64,000 nt of DNA, taken from Nonomuraea fuscirosea (GTDB lineage: Bacteria; Actinomycetota; Actinomycetes; Streptosporangiales; Streptosporangiaceae). The notes under the pieces are model-generated. The model ran no database searches. It worked only from the letters and a program-made list of their open reading frames with translations, and was not told the DNA's origin. A program made the translations under genes and the position numbers. This document shows positions 42,870-51,083 of this stretch, piece after piece. Numbering within the stretch: the first letter of the stretch is position 1; every line of letters begins with the position of its first letter. Location: NCBI RefSeq assembly GCF_003001935.1, contig NZ_PVNG01000012.1, forward strand, positions 248,001 to 312,000, read 5' to 3'.

Positions 42870-43511
42870 GTGTTGGAGCTGGCGATACTCGGGTTCCTCA
42901 GGGATCGGCCGTTACACGGTTACGACCTGCGCCGGCGCATCGCGGCCCTGATGGGGCACGTGCGTCCGGTGGCCGACGGCACCCTCTATCCGGCGATCAA
43001 GCGGATGGAGGCGTCCGGCCGGCTGATCAGGAAGGACGAGCCGGGCATCGCCGCCGCGCCCCGGCGCACGCTCTACCTGACGCCCGACGGGCGGGCGGAG
43101 CTGGAGCGGCGGCTGCGTGACCCCGACGACCTCGACATCAGCGATGAGAACCGGTGGTTCGTGCTGCTGGCCTTCCTGCGTCATCTCGACGAGCCCGGTG
43201 ATCAGGCGGCGGTGCTGCGCAGGCGGCTGACCTTCCTGGAGGAGCCGACGAGCTTCTTCTACGACGACGGCGACCGGCCGATGGGGGCGGAGGAGTTCGG
43301 CGACCCGTTCCGGCAGGGCCTGCTGACCATCGCCCACGCCACCAGCCAGGCCGAGCTCGCCTGGCTCCGCGCCACCATCGAAGCCCTGGAACGCGGCGAG
43401 GCTGGTGCCGGTGCCGGTGCCGGTGCCGGTGCTGGTGCTGGTGCTGGTGGTGCTGGTGACGGCGCCGGTGCTGGTGCAGAGGCAGACGCGGGTGCGGGCG
43501 CGGGGGAGTGA
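42870..43511 (+). CDS. PadR-family transcriptional regulator with Gly-Ala tail
   Basis: A 213-residue regulator. The winged helix is clear: LELAILGFLRDRPLHGYDLRRR, then VADGTLYPAIKRMEASGRLI and the wing RTLYLTPDGRAELERRL. A helical dimerisation domain follows (residues 90-175). The last 35 residues are (Gly-Ala)n encoded by a hexanucleotide repeat. GTG 42870 is chosen because TATAGT (42857-42862) ends 7 nt before it and homologues begin at (M)LELAILG; GTG 42861 would overlap the -10 box. Probably represses itself and the divergent hydrolase gene. Confidence 0.88.
   Translation: MLELAILGFLRDRPLHGYDLRRRIAALMGHVRPVADGTLYPAIKRMEASGRLIRKDEPGIAAAPRRTLYLTPDGRAELERRLRDPDDLDISDENRWFVLLAFLRHLDEPGDQAAVLRRRLTFLEEPTSFFYDDGDRPMGAEEFGDPFRQGLLTIAHATSQAELAWLRATIEALERGEAGAGAGAGAGAGAGAGGAGDGAGAGAEADAGAGAGE
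43401..43504 (+). repeat. Hexanucleotide microsatellite in the 3' end of padR
   Basis: GGTGCC and GGTGCT units repeat about ten times without interruption, then more loosely, encoding an alternating Gly-Ala tail. Unit loss or gain keeps the frame, so tail length could vary between strains. Confidence 0.85.
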
Positions 43512-43713
43512 GTGGGCCTCTCGACAGACGTTCAGCCACCCTGGCATCAGGGCTGGTGCGCGAGCGGATCACCTCGGTGGTCTGCTGCCGATACGGGCTC
43601 TGCGGGAGTGGGACGAGCCGGCCGCCGCGTGTGGGTGATGCTGGAGCACACGCACATGGAGCCCTCGCCGCAACTCCTCGCCCAACTCGTGAAGGGCCCT
43701 CGTGAGGGCTGCG

Positions 43714-43789
43714 ACGGGCAAGGTTCTCACTGGTGGGCGAGGTTCTCAGCGGTGGGCAAGGTTCTCATTGGGTGGCAGGGTTCCCGCCG
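43714..43789. repeat. Four 19-bp tandem repeats
   Basis: GGTTCTCA at 43722, 43741 and 43760 and GGTTCCC at 43779 mark four units of exactly 19 bp, each with GGTGGGC(A/G)A or similar before it. The array lies in a 576-bp gap without genes after padR. Confidence 0.7.
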
Positions 43790-43910
43790 GCGGGTGAGAT
43801 TCGTGGGGCGGGGCGACTCCGGTCGCGGACCTGGTGGCCGGCAGGGGTGGGCCGGGTCCGGATGAACTCCTCGAGTCGCCGAGCTGGGAACGGGTGGCGG
43901 GGCGAGGTCC

Positions 43911-44046
43911 CGGTGGGATGTGGTTCGTGCGGGAGGAGTCTCGGTGGGGTGTGGTTCGTGCCGGAGGAGTCGCGGTGGGGTGTGGTTCGTGCCGGAGGGG
44001 TCGCGGTGGGGTGTGGTTCGTGCCGGAGGGGTCCCGGTGGGGCGCG
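43911..44046. repeat. Four 31-bp tandem repeats
   Basis: TGGTTCGTGC at 43921, 43952, 43983 and 44014 gives a strict 31-bp period. The unit is CGGTGGGGTGTGGTTCGTGC followed by CGGAGG(A/G)GTCG. Copies are directly adjacent with no spacers and are nearly identical. The array ends about 40 bp before the Uma2 stop codon. Confidence 0.85.
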
Positions 44047-44087
44047 GGAGGGGGTGTGGTGGTGGCGCGGGAGCCTGTCGGCCTCGG

Positions 44088-44663
44088 TCAGTTGGGCGGC
44101 CAGTCGAGTTGGAGGTCGATGTCCACGTCGAAGCCGATGTGGGTCTGCAGCCGCTTGTGATGGATACCGGTCGGGACGTAGGCCCTGACGGCGGGCTCCA
44201 GTTCGAAGGTGTATACGACGGGCGAACCGTTGTCTCTCTCTACGCGCCAAAAGTGCTGGATGCCGGCGTTGGAGTACTTGATCGGTTTGGTAGTCCTGTC
44301 TCGGTCGATGGACTCGGCTGAGACCACTTCGACCACCAGGTGGACATCTTCCGGCCTGAAAGATGTGGTGTCCTCCCTGATCGCCAGCCTGTTGACGAGC
44401 ATGACATCGGGCTCGGGCCGCTGGCGTAGTCCGAGAGTCACGGTCATTTCGCGAATAACCGCTAGGTTCGGCGGTGGTTTGAGGCGATTCTCAAACAGCC
44501 GAATCGCGTAGAGGTGAAAAGCGGTTTGGGGCGACATTATGACGAGTGACCCATCGATCAGCTCAACGTGCCGAGGCGCGTCAGGGGGAAGGCGGTCGAG
44601 CATGTCGGCAGTCCAGCCACCGGGAGGGCCGGGGTAGAACCAATCCGGCAAGGCAGTGCTCAT
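44088..44663 (-). CDS. Uma2 family (DUF820) nuclease-fold protein
   Basis: A 191-residue protein of the Uma2/DUF820 restriction-endonuclease-like fold. Seen are the N-terminal HVELIDGSLVIMSPQTAFHL and the PD-(D/E)xK-like core RPEPDVMLV ... VHLVVEVVSAESIDRDRTTKPIKYSNAGIQHFWRV in pieces, where Glu and Lys are kept. Such proteins are frequent in actinobacteria and cyanobacteria and often linked to mobile DNA; their function is not established. GGAGACG lies 7 nt before ATG 44663. Codon use is somewhat less GC-biased than its neighbours, with more A and T at third positions, which suggests acquisition. Confidence 0.85.
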   Translation of the reverse strand: MSTALPDWFYPGPPGGWTADMLDRLPPDAPRHVELIDGSLVIMSPQTAFHLYAIRLFENRLKPPPNLAVIREMTVTLGLRQRPEPDVMLVNRLAIREDTTSFRPEDVHLVVEVVSAESIDRDRTTKPIKYSNAGIQHFWRVERDNGSPVVYTFELEPAVRAYVPTGIHHKRLQTHIGFDVDIDLQLDWPPN

Positions 44664-44722
44664 GAGAGCGTCTCCTCAGTGAATCTCACACGACGTTTCC
44701 ATGATGCCACAGTGCGTAACCG

Positions 44723-45334
44723 TCAGGGACGGTCTTTGCGTTCCTCCATGGTGCGGCGGTAGAGCTCGTCGATCTCGTCGAGCGGGTCCTTGACGGGGGC
44801 CTGGCGGCGGGCCTCGATCTCCAGGTCGGTGCGGGAGGAGAGGTCGGCGATGCCGGTCGCCGTGTGGTGCACCTGGTCGCCGAGGAGGTCGGCGCGGATG
44901 CGGGCGCACATGGCCGTCAGCTTGGCCTGGTGCTCTCTGAGCCGGTTGAGGGTGGCGTGGTCGACGTACGGGGACACGCGGCGCTGCTGGGCGTACATGC
45001 CGAGCTGCCCGTCGTGGACGTCGGCCTGAGTCGTCAGGTCGGCCAGCAGGCGGGGCAGCTCGCCCAGGCCCCAGCCCTGGCGCTGGGCCTGCTCGACGGC
45101 CTGGCGGGTGAGGGAGACCTCGCGGCGCAGGTCGAGGCGCAGGCGCTCGACCTCGGCGGCGTCGCCGGTGCCCATGGCGTTGACGTGTGTGGTGAGGCGG
45201 GTGGTGGCCTCCTTGGCCTTCACCGCGGCCTTCCTGCCCAGCTTGACCAGGAGGTAGATGCCCACGCCTCCCAGCAGCAGGAGGAACGCCAGGATCACCA
45301 GCACGATGACTAGGAACTCGCCGATCTCCGCCAC
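44723..45334 (-). CDS. Membrane-anchored coiled-coil protein, unknown function
   Basis: A 203-residue protein with one N-terminal membrane helix (FLVIVLVILAFLLLLGGVGIYLLVKLG in pieces) and a long cytoplasmic, mostly helical region with heptads (VERLRLDLRREVSLTRQAVEQAQRQG, LNRLREHQAKLTAMCARIRADLL). No catalytic motif. The start is uncertain: GTG 45334 directly follows GGGAGG, which is too close for a good binding site, and an in-frame ATG lies at 45397. It lies divergent from the SDR/hydrolase operon. It may be a scaffold or division-linked protein, but nothing shows this. Confidence 0.65.
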   Translation of the reverse strand: MAEIGEFLVIVLVILAFLLLLGGVGIYLLVKLGRKAAVKAKEATTRLTTHVNAMGTGDAAEVERLRLDLRREVSLTRQAVEQAQRQGWGLGELPRLLADLTTQADVHDGQLGMYAQQRRVSPYVDHATLNRLREHQAKLTAMCARIRADLLGDQVHHTATGIADLSSRTDLEIEARRQAPVKDPLDEIDELYRRTMEERKDRP

Positions 45335-45424
45335 CTCCCGTTGGTGTTGATGCCTTGAAGGATAGTCGGCCGGACGGGATCCGGCGCGCGCGCCCAAGCA
45401 AGCCCTTGATCAGGGGCAAGCGGT

Positions 45425-45454
45425 GTGTTTCAGTTCACATGATTCCTGAAACAC
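45425..45454. promoter_or_regulatory. Inverted-repeat operator upstream of the SDR/hydrolase operon
   Basis: GTGTTTCAG (45425-45433), 12 bp, then CTGAAACAC (45446-45454) is a perfect 9-bp inverted repeat ending 18 bp before the SDR start codon. A repressor dimer bound here would block the operon. No regulator gene adjoins it. Confidence 0.6.
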
Positions 45455-45472
45455 CCCAGAAAGGCATAGCGC

Positions 45473-46282
45473 GTGCTTGACGGCAAAGTTGTGATCATCA
45501 CCGGCGGAGCCCGGGGCATGGGGGCGGCCACCGCCCGGCGCTGCGTCGCCGCCGGGGCGCGGGTCGTGATCACCGACGTCCTCGCGGAGGAGGGCACGGC
45601 CACGGCCAAGGACCTGGGCGCCCGCTTCGTCGAGCACGACGTGACGAGCCAGGACGGGTGGGCGGCGGTCGTCGCCGAGACCACGCGGGAGTACGGCAGG
45701 CTCGACGGCCTGGTCAACAACGCCGGCATCGCCTCCGTCGCGATGATCGAGGACCAGTCGCTGGAGGAGTTCGAGCGGGTGCTCCAGGTGAACCTGGTCG
45801 GCACCTTCCTGGGGCTCAAGGCCGTGGTGGGCGCCATGCGCGAGTCGGGCGGCGGCGCCGTGGTCAACCTGTCGTCGGTCGCGGGGCTGTTCGCCCTGCC
45901 GGCCACGGGCGGCTACGGCGCCTCCAAATGGGGAGTGCGCGGGCTGACGAAGATCGCGGCGCTGGAGTTCGGGCGGCACCGCATCCGCGTCAACTCCGTG
46001 CATCCCGGGATGATCATCACCCCCATGACGCAGCCGCTCGGCGCCCGGTCGGGCGACGGCACGTTCCCGCTGGCCCCCGCCGGGCGCTGGGGCGAGCCGG
46101 AGGAGGTGGCGGAGGCGATCGCGTTCCTGCTGTCCGACGCCGCCTCGTACATGACCGGCGCGGAGCTGGCCATCGACGGTGGCTGGACGGCGGGCGAGAG
46201 CGCGCTGATGCTCCCACCTGAGCGGCCCGCAGGGCCGCAGGCACCGGAAAAGCCGGGGACGCCGGAGGGGAGCGCGGGGTAG
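45473..46282 (+). CDS. Short-chain dehydrogenase/reductase
   Basis: A 269-residue classical SDR. The NAD(P) motif is TGGARGMG (residues 10-17), with Asp at the end of strand 2 (ITDVL) favouring NAD. NNAG follows, and the catalytic Ser-Tyr-Lys is in LSSVAG and GGYGASKWG. The closing motif is MTGAELAIDGGW. It resembles 3-alpha/20-beta-hydroxysteroid dehydrogenases, but the substrate is unknown. After residue 240 there is a Pro-rich tail not found in most SDRs. GTG 45473 has AAAGG 9 nt upstream. Its stop abuts the start of the hydrolase gene, so they form an operon. Confidence 0.92.
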   Translation: MLDGKVVIITGGARGMGAATARRCVAAGARVVITDVLAEEGTATAKDLGARFVEHDVTSQDGWAAVVAETTREYGRLDGLVNNAGIASVAMIEDQSLEEFERVLQVNLVGTFLGLKAVVGAMRESGGGAVVNLSSVAGLFALPATGGYGASKWGVRGLTKIAALEFGRHRIRVNSVHPGMIITPMTQPLGARSGDGTFPLAPAGRWGEPEEVAEAIAFLLSDAASYMTGAELAIDGGWTAGESALMLPPERPAGPQAPEKPGTPEGSAG

Positions 46283-47086
46283 ATGCCGTACGCGGAGGTC
46301 GGGCCGGGCGTCCGGCTCTTCTACACCGACGACGGGCAGGCGGACGACGATCAGCCCCCGTTACTGCTCGTCCACGGCTGGGGCGCCGATTCGCACCAGT
46401 GGTCCTGGCACATCGACGCGCTCGCCGCCCGGCACCGCGTGATCGCCGTGGACCTGCGCGGCCACGGCTACTCCTCGGTGCCCGACACGGGCAATACGCC
46501 GCGCATGATGGCCGCGGACCTCGACGTGCTGCTCGACCGGCTCGGCATCCCCCGGGTGATCGCCGTCGGGCACTCCATGGGCGGTCAGGTGGTCTCCATC
46601 CTGGCCGTCGAGCACCCCGAGCGGGTGCGCGCGCTCGTCACCCTCGACCCCGGCTACGGCATGAGCGCCTCCCTGGCCCGCGGCTTTCCCCAGATGATCG
46701 CGTCGCTGCGCGGCGAGGACCCGCACGCCGCCGCCGAGCGCATCGACGAGTGGTGCACGAACGCCGGCACCCCCGACGTCATCAGGCGCTGGCACAAACG
46801 CAGGCTGTACGGGATGGCGCCGCACGTCCTCGCCGAGGCGTTCGAGGCCATGTTCACCGGGCCCGAGGCGATCGGGGTGCGCCCGGCCAGCGATGAGTAC
46901 CTGGCCCGCCGGCGCTGCCCGGTGCTGTCGATCTGGGCCGATCAGGGGCGGGCAGCCTGGGAGGCGGGGCTGATCGACAACTCCGGATCCGTGGTGGTGT
47001 GCTGGGAGGGGGCCAGCCATCGGCTGCACGAGGAGCGGCCGCGGGATTTCGTCCAGACCCTGGAGGGCTGGGTGCGCAGGCTCTGA
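46283..47086 (+). CDS. Alpha/beta hydrolase
   Basis: A 267-residue hydrolase. The oxyanion motif is LLVHGWGAD, the elbow GHSMGG gives the nucleophile Ser at about residue 97, and the catalytic His is in GASHRLHEERPRDF. The acid loop is unusual: LSIWADQGRAAWE, where an Asp follows strand 7. Its ATG directly follows the SDR stop codon (TAGATG), so the pair is co-translated. An SDR plus a hydrolase suggests a two-step conversion of a lactone or ester of a sterol-like or aromatic compound; this is inference. Confidence 0.9.
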   Translation: MPYAEVGPGVRLFYTDDGQADDDQPPLLLVHGWGADSHQWSWHIDALAARHRVIAVDLRGHGYSSVPDTGNTPRMMAADLDVLLDRLGIPRVIAVGHSMGGQVVSILAVEHPERVRALVTLDPGYGMSASLARGFPQMIASLRGEDPHAAAERIDEWCTNAGTPDVIRRWHKRRLYGMAPHVLAEAFEAMFTGPEAIGVRPASDEYLARRRCPVLSIWADQGRAAWEAGLIDNSGSVVVCWEGASHRLHEERPRDFVQTLEGWVRRL

Positions 47087-47088
47087 GT

Positions 47089-47108
47089 GCCGCGAAGGGT
47101 TTCGCGGC
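47089..47108 (+). terminator. Small hairpin after the SDR/hydrolase operon
   Basis: GCCGCGAA and TTCGCGGC form a perfect 8-bp stem with a GGGT loop, 2 nt after the hydrolase stop codon. No T run follows. Confidence 0.5.
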
Positions 47109-47143
47109 GGCGGATCAGCCCGCGGGCGGAGCCGGGGTCGGCC

Positions 47144-47743
47144 TCACGGGTGACCCCTGGCCGCCCTCTTCCGGGCGCGGCGCCGCCGTACGCGCCGCAG
47201 CACCCACCACGCCAGCGCCGCCAGCAGCAGCAACGCCAGGATCACCAGCACGGGCAGGAAGATCGCGATCAGGCTCATGCCGAACGCGCCGGCGTCCTCG
47301 GCCGCGCTCACGACCGGCGCGCCCGTCCCCGCCGTGCTCACGTTGACCACGGGACGGGCGACGGTCTTGATCGTGTGGACGACGAGCGCCAGCCCGATGC
47401 CCAGCAGCCAGCCCACCCACGGGTGCTCGGTCATCCAGGTCGAGTTCTCGAACTCGGCCGCCGCGCTCGTGGCGGAGAAGACCACGCCGCCCGAGGCCGG
47501 CCGGACCACGGTCTGGATGGCGTCGTTGACGCTGTCGACGGCGGGCACCTTGTCCAGCACCATCTCGGCGACGAGCAGCACCGCGATCACGGCGAGCACG
47601 CCCCAATCGGACAGCCAGGAGTAGCCGTCGGGCAGTTTCACGGTGTCGGTGAAGTTCGCGAGCACCCCCACGACCAGCAGCGGGATGTACGCGTTCAGCC
47701 CGGCGGCCGTGGACAGGCCCATACCGGTCAATGCGGCGAGCAT
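47144..47743 (-). CDS. DUF4126 domain integral membrane protein
   Basis: A 199-residue protein with four to five membrane helices. The start MLAALTGMGLSTAAGLNAYIP and the middle VPAVDSVNDAIQTVVRPASGG are characteristic of DUF4126 proteins; the function of the family is unknown. The C-terminus is a long Arg-rich tail (RRVRRRRARKRAARG) on the cytoplasmic side. It starts 4 bp beyond the stop codon of the choline-kinase-like gene on the same strand and may be co-transcribed with it. Confidence 0.85.
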   Translation of the reverse strand: MLAALTGMGLSTAAGLNAYIPLLVVGVLANFTDTVKLPDGYSWLSDWGVLAVIAVLLVAEMVLDKVPAVDSVNDAIQTVVRPASGGVVFSATSAAAEFENSTWMTEHPWVGWLLGIGLALVVHTIKTVARPVVNVSTAGTGAPVVSAAEDAGAFGMSLIAIFLPVLVILALLLLAALAWWVLRRVRRRRARKRAARGHP

Positions 47744-47747
47744 GCCC

Positions 47748-48653
47748 CTAGTCTGCCCGTGCCGCCTCGTCCATGAGGCTGATCAGCCCGGAATGGGTGA
47801 ATTCGGCCACCGCCCGCTCGTACTTCTCCATCCCCCACGACCAGAAGTCGAAGTCGATGGTCGCGTTGGCGCCGTCCTGGATGGAGGCCCAGAGCGTCCA
47901 GCCGTACTTGGACATGAGGCCCAGCAGCCGCGCCCTGGCGATCTTGTGGCGCAGGCGGCGGCCGTAGTAGGCCGTGACGAGCTCCTCCAGGTGGCCGAGC
48001 GGCAGGTCGGACTCGCTCCAGATGTTGCCCAGCTCGAAGCAGGGGTCGTTGTTGCCGGAGTATTCGTAGTCGATCAGCCAGAGGCGCTCGCCGTCGTCGA
48101 GGATGTTGCCGGGCAGCAGGTCGTTGTTGCAGGGCACGGTTCCCTCGTCGCGTACCGCCAGACATTTCTGGATCTGGGCGACGGTGGGCATGAAGTCCAG
48201 ATAATCCGGCGGCAGCCGGAAGCCGCGCTCACGCACGATGCTCAGGTAACGCCGCTGCACGTCGAACATGTCGAAGTCGCGGACGAACCGCGGACCGGCG
48301 TGCAGCAGGCGGCACGCCCGCGCCACCCGGGGCAGGTTGGCCGGCTCGCGCAGGTCGGCCTCGGTGAACGTACGCCCCGGCAGGTATCCCACCACCAGCA
48401 CCCCGAGCGCGGGCAGATAGGCGTGCACCGGCGCGCCGACCCCCGCGCGCGCCGCCGCGATCGAGTTGGCGTGCTCGGCGTCCCTGTCGATGGCCAGCAG
48501 CTCGCCGTCGCTGGCCCACACGCGCGCCACGTACGTGCCGTCGGGCGTGGTCACCTTGTAGTTGTGGTTGGTGAGCCCGCCGGGCAACTCCTCCACGGAG
48601 CGCGGCAGGCCGGACAGCAGGGGGATGCGATCGAGGACCTCGGGCGCGGCCAT
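47748..48653 (-). CDS. Choline/ethanolamine kinase-like phosphotransferase
   Basis: A 301-residue kinase of the aminoglycoside phosphotransferase/choline kinase fold. Seen are the glycine-rich LPGGLTNHNYKV, the phosphate-binding YVARVWA, the catalytic loop CNNDLLPGNIL (choline kinases have H/C-x-D-x-x-x-x-N) and the metal motif LIDYEYSGNNDPCFELGN, which is strongly choline-kinase-like. It would phosphorylate choline, ethanolamine or a related alcohol with ATP. ATG 48653 lies 5 nt after the -10-like TAGCAT. It is divergent from the dimethylglycine-dehydrogenase-like gene (69 bp), so the two are probably co-regulated in choline/betaine use. Confidence 0.85.
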   Translation of the reverse strand: MAAPEVLDRIPLLSGLPRSVEELPGGLTNHNYKVTTPDGTYVARVWASDGELLAIDRDAEHANSIAAARAGVGAPVHAYLPALGVLVVGYLPGRTFTEADLREPANLPRVARACRLLHAGPRFVRDFDMFDVQRRYLSIVRERGFRLPPDYLDFMPTVAQIQKCLAVRDEGTVPCNNDLLPGNILDDGERLWLIDYEYSGNNDPCFELGNIWSESDLPLGHLEELVTAYYGRRLRHKIARARLLGLMSKYGWTLWASIQDGANATIDFDFWSWGMEKYERAVAEFTHSGLISLMDEAARAD

Positions 48654-48695
48654 GCTCGATGCTAGGCCGCCCCGCCGCGAACGGTCTAGACCTTT

Positions 48696-48715
48696 ACCGG
48701 CGCGCCGGTTAGCCT
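48696..48715 (+). promoter_or_regulatory. Palindrome and -10 box in the choline-kinase / dehydrogenase intergenic region
   Basis: ACCGGCGCGCCGGT is a perfect 14-bp palindrome at 48696-48709. It directly abuts the -10-like TAGCCT (48710-48715), which ends 7 nt before ATG 48723. A regulator bound here would block the promoter; the GntR protein encoded at 51061-51819 is a candidate. Confidence 0.5.
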
Positions 48716-48722
48716 CGCGACC

Positions 48723-51083
48723 ATGAGCGACTCGGCCCGCATCGTGATCATCGGCGGCGGGGTGGGCGGCGCGTCCGTCGCCTACCACCTCACTCAGCTC
48801 GGCGAACGCGACGTCGTCCTGCTCGAACGGGACGAGCTCACCAGCGGCTCCACCTTCCACTCGGCCGGGCTCGTCGGGCAGCTGCGCGCCGACCCCACGC
48901 TGACCAGGATGAACCAGTACTCGGTCGAGCTCTACCGCACCCTGGACGCCGGATGGACGGAGTGCGGCGGCGTCAAGCTGGCCTCGACGCCCGAGCGGAT
49001 GGAGGAGATCCGCCGCCAGATCGGCTGGGCGCGCACGTTCGGGCTGCCGCTGCAGGAGATCTCGGTGGCCGAGGCGGTGGAGCTGTTCCCGCTCATGGAC
49101 CCCGAAGGCGTGGTGGGGGCGGCGTACCTGCCGACGGACGGGCAGATCGACCCCTCCCAGCTCTGCTACGCCCTCGCCACCCGCGCCCGCGAGGGCGGCG
49201 CGCGGCTGCGCACCCGCACCCGGGTGCTCGGCGTCAGAACGGCCGGCGGCCGGGTCACCGGCGTGCGCACCGACCAGGGCGACATCGACTGCGAGATCGT
49301 GGTCAACTGCGGCGGCATGTTCGCGGCCGAGATCGGCCGCATGGCCGGGGTCCGCGTGCCGATCGTGCCCATGTCGCACCAGTACGTGGTGACCGACGCC
49401 TTCCACGACCACGCGGGCCTGCCCACGCTGCGCGACCCCGACCTGCTCGTCTACTACCGGCAGGAGGTCCAGGGCCTGGTCATGGGCGGATACGAGCGCA
49501 CCTGCGCCCCCTGGACGGCCGGGCCGAACGCCTTCGACGCCGTGCCCGCCGACTTCAACGGCCGGCTGCTGCCCGAGGACTACCCCAGGTTCGAGGAGAT
49601 CTCCGACAACTCCAGGGTCCGCGTGCCCGCGATGGCCGACGTCGGCATCCGCAAGCTGATCAACGGCCCCGAGGCGTTCACCCCCGACAACGAGTTCTGC
49701 CTGGGCGAGACCGAGGTGGCCGGCTTCTACGTCGCGGCCGGGTTCTGCGCGCACGGCATCGCGGGCGCGGGCGGCATCGGCCGGATCATGGCCGAGTGGA
49801 TCGTCGACGGCGAGCCGAGCATGGACGTCTGGCACATGGACGTCCGCCGCTTCGGCCGCCAGTACCGCTCGCCGTCGTACACGATCAAACGGGCGGTCGA
49901 GAACTACGAGACGTACTACGACATCCGCTACCCCGGCCACGAACGGACGGCGGGGCGGCCGCTGCGGCTCTCGCCCGCCTACGGCTGGCACGCCGCCCAC
50001 GGCGCCGTCTTCGGCGAGAAGTCGGGCTGGGAGCGGGTCAACTACTACGCCTCCAACGAACAGGCCGGGCAGGACGAACGGCCGCGCGGCTGGGCCGGGC
50101 GGCTCTGGTCGCCCGCGATCGGGGCCGAGCACCGGGCCACGCGCACGGCCGCCGGGCTGTTCGACGAGAGCTCGTTCGCCAAGATCGAGGTCACCGGGCC
50201 CGACGCCGCCGCGCTGCTGGAATGGGTGTGCGACAACCGGGTCGCCCGCGAGGCCGGCGCGGTCACGTACACGCAGGCGCTCAACCGGCGCGGCGGCATC
50301 GAGTGCGACTTCACCGTGACCCGGCGCGGCGAGGAGGAGTTCCTGATCGTCACCGGCACCGCGTTCGGCTCGCACGATCTCGGCTGGCTGCGCAAGCAGG
50401 CCGCCCAGACCGGGTCGAAGGCTCGCATCGCCGACGTCACCGGCCAGTACGCCTGCTTCGCCCTGTGGGGGCCGCGCGCCCGCGACGTCATGGCCGGGCT
50501 GACGCCCGACCCGCTGGACTTCCCGTTCATGTCGGCGCGGGAGCTGACCGTGGGCGACGTGCCGGTGCTGGCGCTGCGGGTGACGTTCGTGGGCGAGCAC
50601 GGGTGGGAGCTGTACTGCTCCAGCGAGTACGGGCTCGGCCTGTGGCAGACGCTGTGGCGGGCGGGCGAGCCGTTCGGGCTCGTGGCCGGCGGCTACCGGG
50701 CCATCGACAGCCTCAGGCTGGAGAAGGGTTATCGGGTGTGGGGCGCCGACATCGGGCCGGAGACCACGCCGTACGAGGCCGGGCTGGGCTTCTGCGTCAA
50801 GAACGACAAGGAGTTCCTCGGCCGCGACGCGCTGGACCCGGCGCCTGAGCGCAGGCTGCGCTGCGTGACGCTGGACGACCCCCGCGCGGTCGCGCTGGGG
50901 AATGAGCCGGTACGGGTGGCGGGCGACGTGGTCTCCCGGGTCACCTCGGGCGGCTACGGCTACACCGCCCGCGCCTCCATCGCCTACGCCTACCTGGAAG
51001 CCGGTCCCGGCACGCCGGTCGAGATCGAGGTGGAGGGCGCCTGGGTGGCGGGGACCGTGGTCAAGGGGCCGGTGGTTCCCTGA
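48723..51083 (+). CDS. FAD-dependent dimethylglycine/sarcosine dehydrogenase-like protein
   Basis: A 786-residue two-part enzyme. Residues 5-370 are a DAO-type FAD domain (VIIGGGVGGASVAYHL; LERD for the ribose). His46 in SGSTFHSAGL matches the His that carries covalent FAD in dimethylglycine dehydrogenase. After a linker domain, residues 430-786 are a GcvT aminomethyltransferase-type folate domain (GLFDESSFAKIEVTGPDAAALLEW, GYRAIDSLRLEKGYRVWGADIG in pieces). It should demethylate an N-methylated glycine and pass the C1 unit to tetrahydrofolate. ATG 48723 follows a -10 box by 7 nt. Its 3' end overlaps the convergent GntR gene by 23 bp. Confidence 0.92.
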   Translation: MSDSARIVIIGGGVGGASVAYHLTQLGERDVVLLERDELTSGSTFHSAGLVGQLRADPTLTRMNQYSVELYRTLDAGWTECGGVKLASTPERMEEIRRQIGWARTFGLPLQEISVAEAVELFPLMDPEGVVGAAYLPTDGQIDPSQLCYALATRAREGGARLRTRTRVLGVRTAGGRVTGVRTDQGDIDCEIVVNCGGMFAAEIGRMAGVRVPIVPMSHQYVVTDAFHDHAGLPTLRDPDLLVYYRQEVQGLVMGGYERTCAPWTAGPNAFDAVPADFNGRLLPEDYPRFEEISDNSRVRVPAMADVGIRKLINGPEAFTPDNEFCLGETEVAGFYVAAGFCAHGIAGAGGIGRIMAEWIVDGEPSMDVWHMDVRRFGRQYRSPSYTIKRAVENYETYYDIRYPGHERTAGRPLRLSPAYGWHAAHGAVFGEKSGWERVNYYASNEQAGQDERPRGWAGRLWSPAIGAEHRATRTAAGLFDESSFAKIEVTGPDAAALLEWVCDNRVAREAGAVTYTQALNRRGGIECDFTVTRRGEEEFLIVTGTAFGSHDLGWLRKQAAQTGSKARIADVTGQYACFALWGPRARDVMAGLTPDPLDFPFMSARELTVGDVPVLALRVTFVGEHGWELYCSSEYGLGLWQTLWRAGEPFGLVAGGYRAIDSLRLEKGYRVWGADIGPETTPYEAGLGFCVKNDKEFLGRDALDPAPERRLRCVTLDDPRAVALGNEPVRVAGDVVSRVTSGGYGYTARASIAYAYLEAGPGTPVEIEVEGAWVAGTVVKGPVVP

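Noticed and set aside
43911..44046. CRISPR-like look of the 31-bp repeats
   Set aside because: The units are directly adjacent, with no variable spacers, and no cas gene is present in the window.
44088..44663. Uma2 gene as evidence of a mobile element or defence island
   Set aside because: No transposase, integrase, terminal repeats or other defence genes lie beside it. Uma2 proteins are scattered widely in actinobacterial chromosomes.
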